16,108 nt of DNA from DASWIV01 sp036397475 (GCA_036397475.1 DASWIV010000257.1:1-16108); one strand, 5' to 3'; positions 5,906 to 14,811 are shown, numbered from the stretch's first letter. Translations and numbers: made by a program. The notes: generated by a model not told the origin, from the letters alone.

Positions 5906-8110
5906 ATGCGCCGATATATACATCCCATATTAAGTGGACTAATTTTCAGCATATTCATATTAAGCTGCTCAGGTGCAAATGCACCTACCACACCTGACGA
6001 ATTTACGCGTGATAAAACCCCAGAGACAGTCTCAAATTCAGGGCATGTCTTATGGGGAATGTGGAACGTAATCATCGATTCCACATCCAGCGAAGCGGAA
6101 ATTTTTCCTTTACGCGGGGTGAATTTCAATGCGAATGTAGTGAATTTCCTGCACCCGCCTTTATCCCCGGTTAATCAGCTTCAGATAGCGGTTCTTCCGA
6201 CAAGCGATCCGGTCAATGGATACTTTGAGGTTGAAGTAACATTATTCCATCCATTTGTTGGCCTGAACCAGTACACCGGATTCGATGTGCGCGGTATTTT
6301 CATGGCTGACGGATCGAAAACCAGCGCACTTGATTCTGACATTGTCTTTGGCACCAGCGAATTCAATGAGGCACACATGATAGAGCCCGATGGATACACC
6401 CGCTGGTGGAACGCGACCGAATTCACGGATCCTCTAGACCTTTTAAGCTTTAACGACGCATTACTTGGCAATGATCCGATGCCAACAGCGACTCTGAATC
6501 CTTACATGTATTTTGCCGATGCAATGGCATATGACGGTTCTCCGGCAGACCTCGATCCTGCAACCCGGGGAGCGTTCACACCCGATGGACCAACCCATAC
6601 ACGGCTTTACATGATTCAGTTTCCCGTTGAAACCGGTCCGGTTATCTCATTTAACTACGCTGTCGACGCCAGCTGGAATGAACCCGATCCATCGTTCGCT
6701 CCTGAGTACCCTCTTGAAGCTTTCACAGGAAGCGCACAGGTACAGGAAGCGTATCATTTGAGCATAAATACGTCGGATTCAACACTCTGGTATGAAGGAG
6801 GCGAGTCAGGTGGGTCACTTGATCTCGTTATCGAAGTTTTTGACTGGCAGAGCCTGGTCAATTCGGCGGGAGTAATGGGTGAACTGAACGCACTATGGGT
6901 TGAGTCGGAAATACTTCCTACCCCTCTTAATATTCTCCCGGCCGCGACAATATCGGGTGGTTCACAAGCGACATCATCGGTATTTGAGGTCGAATTAGAA
7001 TCGCTCTCATTGAATATTTCAGCTGCGGGTGATTTTTCAATTCTTGTGACGGCGGAATCTGCAAATCCGTCTAACTATCAGCCCCAGATAGATGGCGGTG
7101 AAAATTTCATCTTCCCTGACGTACCGCTGGCTGCCTATCAGTTCGGATATGTCACTGTTGGCGACACTCAGGGTGTGACTCCCGCAGACGATGTCACGGG
7201 CGATGTGGCGTTGAGTGTCGACAGAAATTCATCCGACACCATCACCGGTGTGACACTTGACTGGACTGACAATGGATCACCGTATTACGCAATATATGCT
7301 GATGATAATCCGTACAATGGACTAGATCCGACCATTTTTGTCACCGAAGTTGCCACAAACTCAGCGCCAGTTACGTCGGCGGAATGGTCCGCATTTTCAA
7401 CAAACGGCGCATACATATTTTCAGTCAAGGGACGGACTGTCAGCGGTAATTCAGGCAGTGAATCACCTAATTTCAGTGAATACGCGTTTATTGAAATGGA
7501 GGATTTCGACGGGGGAGCATCTCCTGTCTCCTGGGATTACGGATATGCTGACATCAACTATAAATGGGAGGAGCAATCAGGCGGTATGATCGATGGAAGT
7601 ACAAGCCTCAGATGCAACACAGGAATTCCTATCAACCAGTGGGGTGTGGCAGCATGCGATCCTGTCCCCGCGATTCCAGATAGCGATGTCGCGTTCACTG
7701 AATTCGCGCATATAGCGTCGTCAGCGATCTGGAAGCAGTTCTCAGTGGGATTTACACACAGCGATCCTCCAACAGGAACCTCTCAATATCTGGATTACGA
7801 CACTACACAGGATTTCGACGCTATCATGGACGGAACCTATGGGTGGGTCCCCCCGGCATGTTGTCCTCCGGGCGGAGGCTGGACAAGCCTTATTTCCAGA
7901 TTCGGCTGGCCTTCTACAGGACCAAGTAATTTCTTCGGCTGGCGGTTTTACGATTGTCCCAAAGGAACCTCAGACATGAGCCGTGTTGAATTCCTGCATT
8001 TCATAAACGATGCGGGTACAATCCGTCCCGCATTCGGATGGGCGACAAGTACCTTCACCCAACTGGGCGACTGGATGGAACTGGATGAAATCGCGGTCGT
8101 GATATACTGA
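5906..8110 (+). CDS. Large modular lipoprotein A (shared N-terminal module, FN3-like and beta-sandwich C-terminus)
   Basis: 734 aa. The ATG is preceded by GGAGG at good spacing. The signal peptide ends in the lipobox FILSC with the lipidated Cys at residue 21, and +2 is Ser. Residues about 45-415 match lipoproteins B and C of this window: VLWGMWNVIID, YTGFDVRGIF, DGYTRWWN, NPYMYF, FNYAVDASW, and GVMGELNALW. From about 425 to 525 the sequence looks like a fibronectin-III-type beta domain (LDWTDNGSPYYAIYADDNP, then YIFSVKGRT). Residues about 530-734 form a Trp- and Gly-rich beta region with PPACCPPGGGW and end in WMELDEIAVVIY, perhaps a jelly-roll or carbohydrate-binding fold. No catalytic motif is seen. 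It is probably surface exposed; binding or structural roles are inference. It is followed 15 bases later by aroQ. Confidence 0.85.
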   Translation: MRRYIHPILSGLIFSIFILSCSGANAPTTPDEFTRDKTPETVSNSGHVLWGMWNVIIDSTSSEAEIFPLRGVNFNANVVNFLHPPLSPVNQLQIAVLPTSDPVNGYFEVEVTLFHPFVGLNQYTGFDVRGIFMADGSKTSALDSDIVFGTSEFNEAHMIEPDGYTRWWNATEFTDPLDLLSFNDALLGNDPMPTATLNPYMYFADAMAYDGSPADLDPATRGAFTPDGPTHTRLYMIQFPVETGPVISFNYAVDASWNEPDPSFAPEYPLEAFTGSAQVQEAYHLSINTSDSTLWYEGGESGGSLDLVIEVFDWQSLVNSAGVMGELNALWVESEILPTPLNILPAATISGGSQATSSVFEVELESLSLNISAAGDFSILVTAESANPSNYQPQIDGGENFIFPDVPLAAYQFGYVTVGDTQGVTPADDVTGDVALSVDRNSSDTITGVTLDWTDNGSPYYAIYADDNPYNGLDPTIFVTEVATNSAPVTSAEWSAFSTNGAYIFSVKGRTVSGNSGSESPNFSEYAFIEMEDFDGGASPVSWDYGYADINYKWEEQSGGMIDGSTSLRCNTGIPINQWGVAACDPVPAIPDSDVAFTEFAHIASSAIWKQFSVGFTHSDPPTGTSQYLDYDTTQDFDAIMDGTYGWVPPACCPPGGGWTSLISRFGWPSTGPSNFFGWRFYDCPKGTSDMSRVEFLHFINDAGTIRPAFGWATSTFTQLGDWMELDEIAVVIY

Positions 8111-8125
8111 CCGGACATCAAAGCT

Positions 8126-8575
8126 ATGTCTGAAAATACTTTTAAAATCCTCATGGTCTCCGGACCTAACCTCAGCCTTCTGGGTAAACGGGAACCTAAA
8201 ATATATGGCACCGATACCCTTTCGGATATTGAAAAGACGGTGTCGGATGAAGCCGGGAAGTACTCGATGGGCGTCACCGCGTTCAATTCCGAATCCGAAG
8301 GCGATTTAATTAAATTTCTGCAGGAGCATGGTCCGGACGCTGACGGCGTCATTATCAATCCGGGGGCTCTGACCCATTACTCGATCGCTTTGCGGGATTG
8401 TATAGCGTTCCTGAAATGTCCGGTAGTTGAAGTGCATTTGAGTAATCTGCACGCACGTGAGGAATTCAGGAGGACGTCGGTAATAGCGCCTGTATGCGAC
8501 GGCCAGATAACGGGACTGGGCAAATATGGATACCTGGGCGCGATCAGATATCTCCACGAAAAGCTCAGCTCCTGA
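8126..8575 (+). CDS. aroQ: 3-dehydroquinate dehydratase, type II
   Basis: 149 aa, the usual length. It converts 3-dehydroquinate to 3-dehydroshikimate in the cytoplasmic shikimate pathway toward chorismate and aromatic amino acids. The family signatures are present in order: GPNLSLLGKREPKIYG (Asn15, Arg22 and Tyr27 of the flexible lid and active site), INPGALTHYSIALRD (Asn78, His84), EVHLSNLHAREEFRR (His104, Arg111, Arg115), and the C-terminal GLGKYGYLGAIRYL. All key catalytic and binding residues known from the M. tuberculosis enzyme have counterparts. The usual SNHEG strand reads NSESEG, which also varies in the family. The type II enzyme is a dodecamer in other bacteria. The gene starts 15 bases after lipoprotein A with only a weak ribosome site, so it may be expressed by read-through. 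No other aro gene is nearby. Confidence 0.96.
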   Translation: MSENTFKILMVSGPNLSLLGKREPKIYGTDTLSDIEKTVSDEAGKYSMGVTAFNSESEGDLIKFLQEHGPDADGVIINPGALTHYSIALRDCIAFLKCPVVEVHLSNLHAREEFRRTSVIAPVCDGQITGLGKYGYLGAIRYLHEKLSS

Positions 8576-8582
8576 TCATTGA

Positions 8583-8633
8583 GCTATCGGTCCTGTGAGA
8601 TAGCCGCACATTGACTGCCAGGTGTCATGGCAG
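8583..8633. terminator. Two hairpins between convergent aroQ and lipoprotein B
   Basis: GCTATC (8583-8588) pairs with GATAGC (8599-8604), and CTGCCA (8615-8620) pairs with TGGCAG (8628-8633) over a 7-base loop. The second hairpin covers the stop codon of lipoprotein B. Neither is followed by a U run, so they may be weak two-way terminators or mRNA end-protecting stems. Confidence 0.35.
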
Positions 8634-11360
8634 CCAGGTCAGAGGGTCTGTCCCTCCGTAAGCTCCCATGTCTGTTCCATCATGCGCGGAATTATGGCAG
8701 GGCGAAGTATTTGATACACGGTAATCGTCGTTTGGCTTATCCATAAATTGCGGATCTGAATTTACAAAACCCAATCCCTGTACAACTTCATCCCTGAATG
8801 CCTGGCCAACGTTGTAAGCGCAGGAGTAATCCACCGGCAGGTCTGAATTCCACGAGCCCAGGTATGCCCATCGCCACATTGATATAGCGGAACTTAAATC
8901 GGTAATTATGTGGCTTTGATGAGTAACGTTTGTGGGATCGACATTAAAATCCGAAGTTTCAAACGCATAGATCCACGCAGGCCCGTAAATTACGGATACG
9001 GTGTTATGCTCAAACGTCATATCGGTCGCATCCGATGCATCTATTCCCCAGGTCCATCCGGTATCACCTAAATTATTGTTGATATCAAATATCAGGTTGT
9101 TTCTCACCGTACAGCCTTCATTGCCATAGCCTATACTCATCATTCTTACCCACTCGGTTGATACAAAGGCTTCAGTGAACTGGATGTGTCCAATCACATT
9201 TTTCGCTATCAGAGCGGTTGATCCTCCATTGGACATTGACATCACTGTCCCGCTGCTGGCGGCATTCCAGTTCAGGTTCAAAATTACATTATTAATCATC
9301 TGAGATCCCGCACCGGACATTGAAATGAATCCCGAAGTCGATGCAGTATATCCGTCGACATAAACACCATCGACCGTGTTGCCTGTTCCACTGGCAGATA
9401 TGGCTCTCGAGCAGGTGTCGCCACCGGGATTATCGATCAGCGTTATATCCTTGATTTCATTGTTATTTCCGGACAATGTAATTGCCTCGCTGGCGGTCCC
9501 CGGTTTCATATCGAAATATCTGAGTGCCGAATCGTTTACCCCGTTCATTGTTACAAGCGGGTCGACTGATGAGGGGGGAGACTGCAATAATGGAACCACG
9601 CTGTCTGCGCCTTCTATCACGGTCCCTGTTGAGACAATGATATTTTCTATATATGTACCTTCCCTTACTTTTATGAATTTCCCACCACAACCGTCGAACG
9701 CATTATCGATTCCCTGCTGAATTGTCGGCCACGGGTTATCGTACGTGCCATCAGCCGTTCCGGGATCGCCATCGTCGTCAACCCAGGTCGCACCTCCGAT
9801 ATCGATCCCTATGGGAATGTCCAGTGTGTCAGTCATTCCTTCATCGTCCATAACCCGCACATCGATCATGTGAGTTCCGGATGAGCCAAAGCTGAGAACC
9901 GGATTTTCATCAGTCCCCGAATCGTACGAATCCCCATAAATTCCGTCGCCATCGAAATCCCACTCATAACTGACAATGCTTCCACCATCAGGGTCATATG
10001 AACCGGATGCGTCAAACTCGATACTGTCCCCGGGACAATATGGCGGGGATGTCACGGCAATCGCGTCCGCGACCGGAGGTTCCCCCACTCCCCCGGAGCC
10101 GACATGCGCTTTCGCCATGAAATAAGCAGAAAGAATTCCGTCCGGAACGATGACTCCCGGAATTCCCTGATCGTATGAATCCGGATCGTTGCTCTCGACA
10201 ACGATAAGTACAGGAAAATCGCCCTCCCCGGCGGGTTCAACATCTGTGACTTCCAGGTGGAATGAAACGCTCTGCGGATCAAAGGCCGTCATATTGGCAA
10301 GCAGCGATGAATAATCGAAACTGGCGATTCCGCCGGTTGTAATCAATCCAGACGGTGTTTCAAGGTGGATCGCCGAGATCTCGTCAATTACGCCGGTTGA
10401 ATTCATCAATCCCTGATGATCGAAAATCTGCAGATCAAATATCAGTGATCCGCCAAAATCTCCCGGTTCCTTGTAATACATATCCGACAGATCGGCTGCA
10501 CTTATGCAAAATGCTTCCGCGCTATTAGCACTCAGCGAAAAATCGTCGGGGACATTATCCGGCGGATCGATCAGAGGCGTCTCCCAGTTTGCCTGAATAG
10601 CATACTGGAATTTGAACACCGGAAAACCGCCAATTATTGGAAACTGAAGTTCGTACCTGCGTGTATTGCTGTCTGAATTGTAAAAAACCCCGCGCGGATT
10701 AGGATTCCCCGGATCGTTGAAAAATTCGCCCAGGCTGGCAGTGGCGTCGAGGCCACTGCAGAAATACTTGTAAGAGTTCAATGTTCCAGTGAATGCGTAG
10801 TCTTTAGAGCCCAGCGCACCCTCTGTAAATCCCCAGATAGAGCCCTGTGACAAAAACTCAACCGGATTGTACCAGCGTGTCATTCCGTCGGCGTTATTCA
10901 GGGTAATCGCTTCGTCACCGCCATAAATAATCCCATTATCGGCGATTCCAAAAAGGGAGCCATTGCTGATTACAATTCCCCTGACATCGAATCCGCTGAA
11001 TTTTTTATACCCGGGAAATGGATGAACCAATGTCACGTCGACAACCACATAACCATTTGGAAAATCCGACGACGGGTCAAGATTTATTTGAAGGAGGTTT
11101 CCGGGCGCTTGCGGCGGCTGCAGAAATTTGACAATGTCCACCGCGTAGTCGGCTCCACGTACCGGAATAATTTCCACATCATGTGTTTCCTGATCGATCT
11201 CCACGTTCCAAACGCCCCATAAGTGGCTGCTGGAATGATTTACCGGGTGATTTATTCCTGATCCTGCCAATCCGGGAGTTGCAGGGTCGCCAGTACGTCC
11301 GCTGCAACCAACCGCAAGAAGCAGGATAAGAGTAATCAGTAAATATTTGCTTGTCGCCAA
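8625..11360 (-). CDS. Large modular lipoprotein B (shared N-terminal module, PKD domain, parallel beta-helix)
   Basis: 911 aa from a TTG at 11360 with GGAGG eight bases before it. The signal peptide ends in LLAVGC with the lipidated Cys at residue 19, then SGR. Residues about 45-425 are the module shared with lipoproteins A and C: HLWGVWNVEID, VEIIPVRG, FSGFDVRG, DGMTRWYN, NTRRYELQFP, FDHQGLMNSTGVIDEI. Residues about 428-518 are a PKD domain (GDSIEFDASGSYDPDGG, YEWDFDGDG, GTHMIDVRVMDDEG). From about 525 a DDDGDPGTADGT stretch leads into a right-handed parallel beta-helix (NPWPTIQQGIDNAF, VREGTYIENIIV, then many short N-rich rungs such as NNEIKDITLIDN and VRNNLIFDI). The beta-helix resembles pectate-lyase-like folds, but no active site is evident. 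It is probably a surface protein binding carbohydrate or another envelope part. It lies 24 bases downstream of gene C, so the two form an operon. Confidence 0.87.
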   Translation of the reverse strand: MATSKYLLITLILLLAVGCSGRTGDPATPGLAGSGINHPVNHSSSHLWGVWNVEIDQETHDVEIIPVRGADYAVDIVKFLQPPQAPGNLLQINLDPSSDFPNGYVVVDVTLVHPFPGYKKFSGFDVRGIVISNGSLFGIADNGIIYGGDEAITLNNADGMTRWYNPVEFLSQGSIWGFTEGALGSKDYAFTGTLNSYKYFCSGLDATASLGEFFNDPGNPNPRGVFYNSDSNTRRYELQFPIIGGFPVFKFQYAIQANWETPLIDPPDNVPDDFSLSANSAEAFCISAADLSDMYYKEPGDFGGSLIFDLQIFDHQGLMNSTGVIDEISAIHLETPSGLITTGGIASFDYSSLLANMTAFDPQSVSFHLEVTDVEPAGEGDFPVLIVVESNDPDSYDQGIPGVIVPDGILSAYFMAKAHVGSGGVGEPPVADAIAVTSPPYCPGDSIEFDASGSYDPDGGSIVSYEWDFDGDGIYGDSYDSGTDENPVLSFGSSGTHMIDVRVMDDEGMTDTLDIPIGIDIGGATWVDDDGDPGTADGTYDNPWPTIQQGIDNAFDGCGGKFIKVREGTYIENIIVSTGTVIEGADSVVPLLQSPPSSVDPLVTMNGVNDSALRYFDMKPGTASEAITLSGNNNEIKDITLIDNPGGDTCSRAISASGTGNTVDGVYVDGYTASTSGFISMSGAGSQMINNVILNLNWNAASSGTVMSMSNGGSTALIAKNVIGHIQFTEAFVSTEWVRMMSIGYGNEGCTVRNNLIFDINNNLGDTGWTWGIDASDATDMTFEHNTVSVIYGPAWIYAFETSDFNVDPTNVTHQSHIITDLSSAISMWRWAYLGSWNSDLPVDYSCAYNVGQAFRDEVVQGLGFVNSDPQFMDKPNDDYRVSNTSPCHNSAHDGTDMGAYGGTDPLTWLP

Positions 11361-11384
11361 GTTAATTTCCTCCAGGTTAAATGC

Positions 11385-14168
11385 TTAATGGTATACCGAA
11401 AGCGTACTCGACCTTGCGATAACTATCTTATCCTCAAGTATCGGGACTCCGGCACGCTGGGTCTCGACGCTCGGCAGCGAATAAGCCATAGATCCGGTCG
11501 ATGCATCAAGAAAATATGTATTCCCGGAAAGTTCAGGTGCAATGACCACACCATTCGGATAAGAAGGTGTCACCGCAACGGTACAGGTTGAATCGAAGTA
11601 TCCCGTGATAATGGATTTCCACTTTGTCGACGCTGTCGCTCCGTTATCCGTTATGCAGTAAACGTGGTTACTGCTGAACGCACTGGAGAAAAACAAGTCG
11701 CTACCCAGTTTTGCAACTCCGCCGATCAATGGATAGCTTCCGGGAGATTCTGCCGGGTCGTTCCAGGTCCAGATCAGATCGCCGGCAAGGTAAGGTGAAT
11801 CGTCAACTTCCGCCAGGCAGAAAACAACGCCGTCGTAGGATGTGATGTAAATCCTCCCGTCGGCTATTGTCGGGCAGATCCAGTGTGCAGGCCCCTCGGA
11901 AATCGGCGTTGACCAGTCGATGGATCCGGAAGCGATATCCACACAGACCATTTCTCCAGTACCGCCTGCGATTCCACAATTTGTGTAAACTTTGCCATTA
12001 TGGACGCCGACTCCACCTTCGCCGCCGCCTGATACCGGTACTTCATAGATCAGGGAACCATCGGATGCATCGAGTATGTAAAGTGACGCGGCGTTGCGTG
12101 CCCGCGCGATAACCTTATCCTGGAAAACGACAAGCTGCGTTCCAAGCCAGTTGACATCGGTCGGACTCAAATCATCGAACTCCCACTCCGGAGCGGGATC
12201 GGTTCCGGATGAGTTCGCATCCCAGCACCTGATCTTGTCGCCACCGGCAATCAGCCATTCATTACCGCCTGAATCCTCATAGTATGAGACGCTGGTGAAA
12301 AACCGAGTGTAAAAACCCGAAGGATTCAACCCGGCATTCCATAACTGGGAGCCTGTCAATAAGTCGAAGCAGTAAACTCTGGCTGTCGTACCGGCGTAAA
12401 CAGTCCCGCCGGACGGGTAAAATATTTTATCCCCTCCAACTACCGGTGTTGTATATTTATAATTTCCCGGTGCCGGCGACGACCAGTCCAGGGTAAGGGA
12501 TGCAGGATCCGGGGTTGAGGCAGTCGGGTTGTACGCGGTGTGATTTACGTTGTACATGTGATTCGGCCAGTTGATCGGATCTGTATAGACAAATATCTCA
12601 AATGCCATTGGGGATGTGGCGTTACTACCCGATGGAACCGACGCTTTAAGATCATAGAATCCCTCAATCGCGCCAATTGGCGGGGTGCTGTCGAGGGAAA
12701 AATCACATGTGAGATTATTAGAATCAGTCACAGACACATTTGTTGCGTAAATTTCAATCAACGGGTCATCAACGCTATTGAGCCATACATCCATGCCGTC
12801 CTCGAAGCCTGCGCCCGCGACATTTACTCCGGTTAACATGGAATCGAGCGCACCTGAATCCGGATCGATCGATGTCAATGACAATGGAGATTTATCGCTT
12901 ATCGGAATATTGTATTCAAATAGCGCTGTCAGGGGGCTATCGGCGAATGCAAATCCGGGGAATCCTGAGTTGTAATCAGCCGGATTTACATTCTCCACAC
13001 CGATCATTACCCGGGAGTAGCCTAATCCAGATTCGGGTATATCCTGTCCGGTTATCTCGAACAGGTAAGTCACGCTCATCTCATCCTCGGATATTTTCGC
13101 GGCATCAAGAGCTCCTCCCTGGAAAATGATCGCATCCGACGATATTGGCCCTTCAACAGGATCTATCCAGACGGAATTTATCTCTCCGGCAACTCCGGCG
13201 CTGGAAACAGCTCCCTGATGATCGAAAATTCTTGTCAACAGCCTGATGTCGCCACCGGACTCGCCCGGGCCCGCATAATATATCGTGGACAGGTCAGTTA
13301 CCGAGAGCGCGTACGCTTCGTGGCAGTTAGCCGATATGACAAAACTTTCCGGCACTTTAAGTTCGTTCGGAGGCACGGCAGGATCTTCCCAGCTCGCGAT
13401 TACGGCATATTGAAAATTATAGGTTGGGATGCCGCCATCGGAATACCACTGCAATTCATATCGGCGCGTGTTGGCACTGCCGGCTGAAAACAATCCACGT
13501 GGATTCGAATTTCCAGGATCTCCAAAAAACTCAATATAATCATCTTCAGATCCTAATCCATCGCAAAGATATTTATACGGATTTACATTGGCTGAGAAGA
13601 AGCTCGATGGAGTTCCAAGCTTGCCTTCGGTAAAGCCAAGTATTGTACCGAAGGTGGTAAATTCCGTCATGTTGAACCAGCGGGTATATCCATCAGCATT
13701 TAAAAGCCTTGCGTTGGTTTCGCCAGCTACAAAATTCGATGTATCCGGACCTGCGTTAATGCTGCCATCGTGCATGAACACTCCACGCACATCGAACCCG
13801 GTGTACTGGTCAAGTCCGGCAAACGGATGAATAAAGGTCACATCGACCACAACATAGCCGGTCAAGAAATCGGTAAGGCCGTTATCGATTTTAATCTGAA
13901 GCCTGTGAGTCGGACTTGCAGGCGGCTGCATGAACTGGGTTACATTCGCGGTAAACTCAACCGAACGGGTCGGAATGATGTCTGCAGTTCCGGTATCGGG
14001 ATTGATATATACGTTCCACATCCCCCACAAGTGAGTGTTGTCAGCGCCTGTTGAGAAATTTTCATCAGCGGTTAATGATGGTGAAGTGGAATCGATATTC
14101 GATCCGGAACAACCGATTATGGCCGTGAGAAAAATTACACATGACAAAGCGAGCCTGATATTCCTCAT
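11385..14168 (-). CDS. Large modular lipoprotein C (shared N-terminal module, IPT/TIG-like domain, PQQ-type beta-propeller)
   Basis: 927 aa. The ATG at 14168 has GGAGG six bases ahead. The lipobox is LTAIIGC with the lipidated Cys at residue 20, then SGS. Residues about 45-425 match lipoproteins A and B: HLWGMWNVYIN, ADIIPTRSVEF, YTGFDVRGVFM, DGYTRWFN, NPYKYLCDGL, NTRRYELQW, FDHQGAVSSAGVAGEI. Residues about 430-520 look like an IPT/TIG immunoglobulin-like domain (SIDPDSGALDS, then VNVAGAGFEDGMDVWL). Residues about 560-925 show seven PQQ-type propeller repeats, for example VYCFDLLTGSQLW, LYILDASDGSLIYEV, MVCVDIASGSIDW and TYFLDASTGSMAY. Such propellers usually bind proteins or ligands, and no dehydrogenase active site is visible. 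It is the first gene of the C-B operon, driven by the promoter at 14201-14229. Confidence 0.88.
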   Translation of the reverse strand: MRNIRLALSCVIFLTAIIGCSGSNIDSTSPSLTADENFSTGADNTHLWGMWNVYINPDTGTADIIPTRSVEFTANVTQFMQPPASPTHRLQIKIDNGLTDFLTGYVVVDVTFIHPFAGLDQYTGFDVRGVFMHDGSINAGPDTSNFVAGETNARLLNADGYTRWFNMTEFTTFGTILGFTEGKLGTPSSFFSANVNPYKYLCDGLGSEDDYIEFFGDPGNSNPRGLFSAGSANTRRYELQWYSDGGIPTYNFQYAVIASWEDPAVPPNELKVPESFVISANCHEAYALSVTDLSTIYYAGPGESGGDIRLLTRIFDHQGAVSSAGVAGEINSVWIDPVEGPISSDAIIFQGGALDAAKISEDEMSVTYLFEITGQDIPESGLGYSRVMIGVENVNPADYNSGFPGFAFADSPLTALFEYNIPISDKSPLSLTSIDPDSGALDSMLTGVNVAGAGFEDGMDVWLNSVDDPLIEIYATNVSVTDSNNLTCDFSLDSTPPIGAIEGFYDLKASVPSGSNATSPMAFEIFVYTDPINWPNHMYNVNHTAYNPTASTPDPASLTLDWSSPAPGNYKYTTPVVGGDKIFYPSGGTVYAGTTARVYCFDLLTGSQLWNAGLNPSGFYTRFFTSVSYYEDSGGNEWLIAGGDKIRCWDANSSGTDPAPEWEFDDLSPTDVNWLGTQLVVFQDKVIARARNAASLYILDASDGSLIYEVPVSGGGEGGVGVHNGKVYTNCGIAGGTGEMVCVDIASGSIDWSTPISEGPAHWICPTIADGRIYITSYDGVVFCLAEVDDSPYLAGDLIWTWNDPAESPGSYPLIGGVAKLGSDLFFSSAFSSNHVYCITDNGATASTKWKSIITGYFDSTCTVAVTPSYPNGVVIAPELSGNTYFLDASTGSMAYSLPSVETQRAGVPILEDKIVIARSSTLSVYH

Positions 14169-14200
14169 CCGAAGCCTCCATAGCCCTGAGTGATAATAGA

Positions 14201-14229
14201 ATGATACGAAATGAAATAGTATTATTCAA
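14201..14229 (-). promoter_or_regulatory. Sigma70-type promoter of the lipoprotein C-B operon
   Basis: On the minus strand TTGAAT (14229-14224), exactly 17 bases, then TATCAT (14206-14201; five of six matches to TATAAT). Transcription would start near 14194 and give a leader of about 25 bases with the GGAGG site. Confidence 0.6.
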
Positions 14230-14239
14230 ATGGAAACGA

Positions 14240-14288
14240 CGCGGTTTTAGCCGCGCCGGAAAAGTGGGAAGAATCCTTAATTTTAAGG
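14240..14288. repeat. Two inverted repeats between the STAS gene and lipoprotein C
   Basis: CGCGG (14240-14244) and CCGCG (14251-14255) form a 5-pair hairpin with a TTTTAG loop. CCTTAA and TTAAGG (14275-14288) form a near-perfect palindrome with a 2-base centre. They lie between the STAS stop and the lipoprotein promoter. They may end STAS transcription, although no U run follows, or act as operator sites. Confidence 0.35.
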
Positions 14289-14308
14289 GCCGATAGAGAA
14301 ATGAGTAT

Positions 14309-14692
14309 TTATTTTTCCAGGATCCAGTCAAGCCGAGCGAGCGTAAACACGTTCCTGAGGAGTGGAATTAATCCTCCAATTCTCACGCTGATGCCCAGTC
14401 CTGACATCCTGTTCCGCCATTCCATTATATTTCTAAGGCCGGTAACGCTCAGATAACGGCATCTGCTCATATCCAGGACAACTATCTTAGCCCCGGAAAC
14501 TTCCGCTATCCTGTCTAATCTGAGAAACGCCTTGGAGTTTCTTTCGGTACACTCCTCATATTCCCAATCGATACGTGACTCGCCACGGAGATTTCCACCG
14601 GGAAAATTGTCAGAAATGAGTGAATATGCGGCGGTGTGGTTTGTCATATTTTTTATATCGGACGAGGGAAATATTACTTGAGACATAAACAC
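14309..14692 (-). CDS. STAS-domain protein (anti-sigma factor antagonist-like)
   Basis: 127 aa from a GTG at 14692; an ATG two codons later (14686) is equally possible. Residues about 22-127 fit a STAS domain: a beta strand, a helix, then AKIVVLDMSRCRYLSVTGLRNI, a helix with an RMSGLGISVRIGG strand, and the final helix LLRNVFTLARLDWIL. STAS proteins of this kind bind anti-sigma kinases or act in phosphorylation-controlled partner switching. The usual DSSG motif, whose first Ser is phosphorylated in SpoIIAA, is SVTG here, so that Ser is replaced by Val and only a Thr remains next to it. No kinase or phosphatase gene is adjacent. The subfamily is uncertain because the N-terminus is divergent; the C-terminal STAS pattern is good. 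Confidence 0.75.
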   Translation of the reverse strand: MFMSQVIFPSSDIKNMTNHTAAYSLISDNFPGGNLRGESRIDWEYEECTERNSKAFLRLDRIAEVSGAKIVVLDMSRCRYLSVTGLRNIMEWRNRMSGLGISVRIGGLIPLLRNVFTLARLDWILEK

Positions 14693-14705
14693 TCAATTTT
14701 CCAAA

Positions 14706-14711
14706 ATTATA
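14706..14711 (-). promoter_or_regulatory. Candidate -10 box for the STAS gene
   Basis: A perfect TATAAT on the minus strand lies in AT-rich DNA 13 bases before the GTG at 14692. No good -35 is seen at 16-18 bases. The implied leader is only about 7-13 bases, so translation may be nearly leaderless. The rest of the 14693-14811 gap holds no gene that I can see. Confidence 0.4.
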
Positions 14712-14811
14712 CATTAAAACCTATTAAAATGGATTTATTTTAATTGCGGGGGATAAATTTCCGGCCTTGATTCCCCTTCCCCACTTGCGGGACAGCGATA
14801 ATGTAATAAAC

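Noticed and set aside
9376..9720. Plus-strand open frame inside lipoprotein B
   Set aside because: It is opposite a clear PKD/beta-helix coding region and shows no start signal or recognisable domain.
14065..14331. Minus-strand open frame across the lipoprotein C start and upstream gap
   Set aside because: It overlaps the lipoprotein C promoter and signal peptide in another frame, and its Arg/Phe-rich product matches nothing.
14741..14800. Possible small RNA with G-rich and C-rich arms upstream of the tRNA
   Set aside because: Only a short stem of about five pairs forms, with no promoter or terminator around it.
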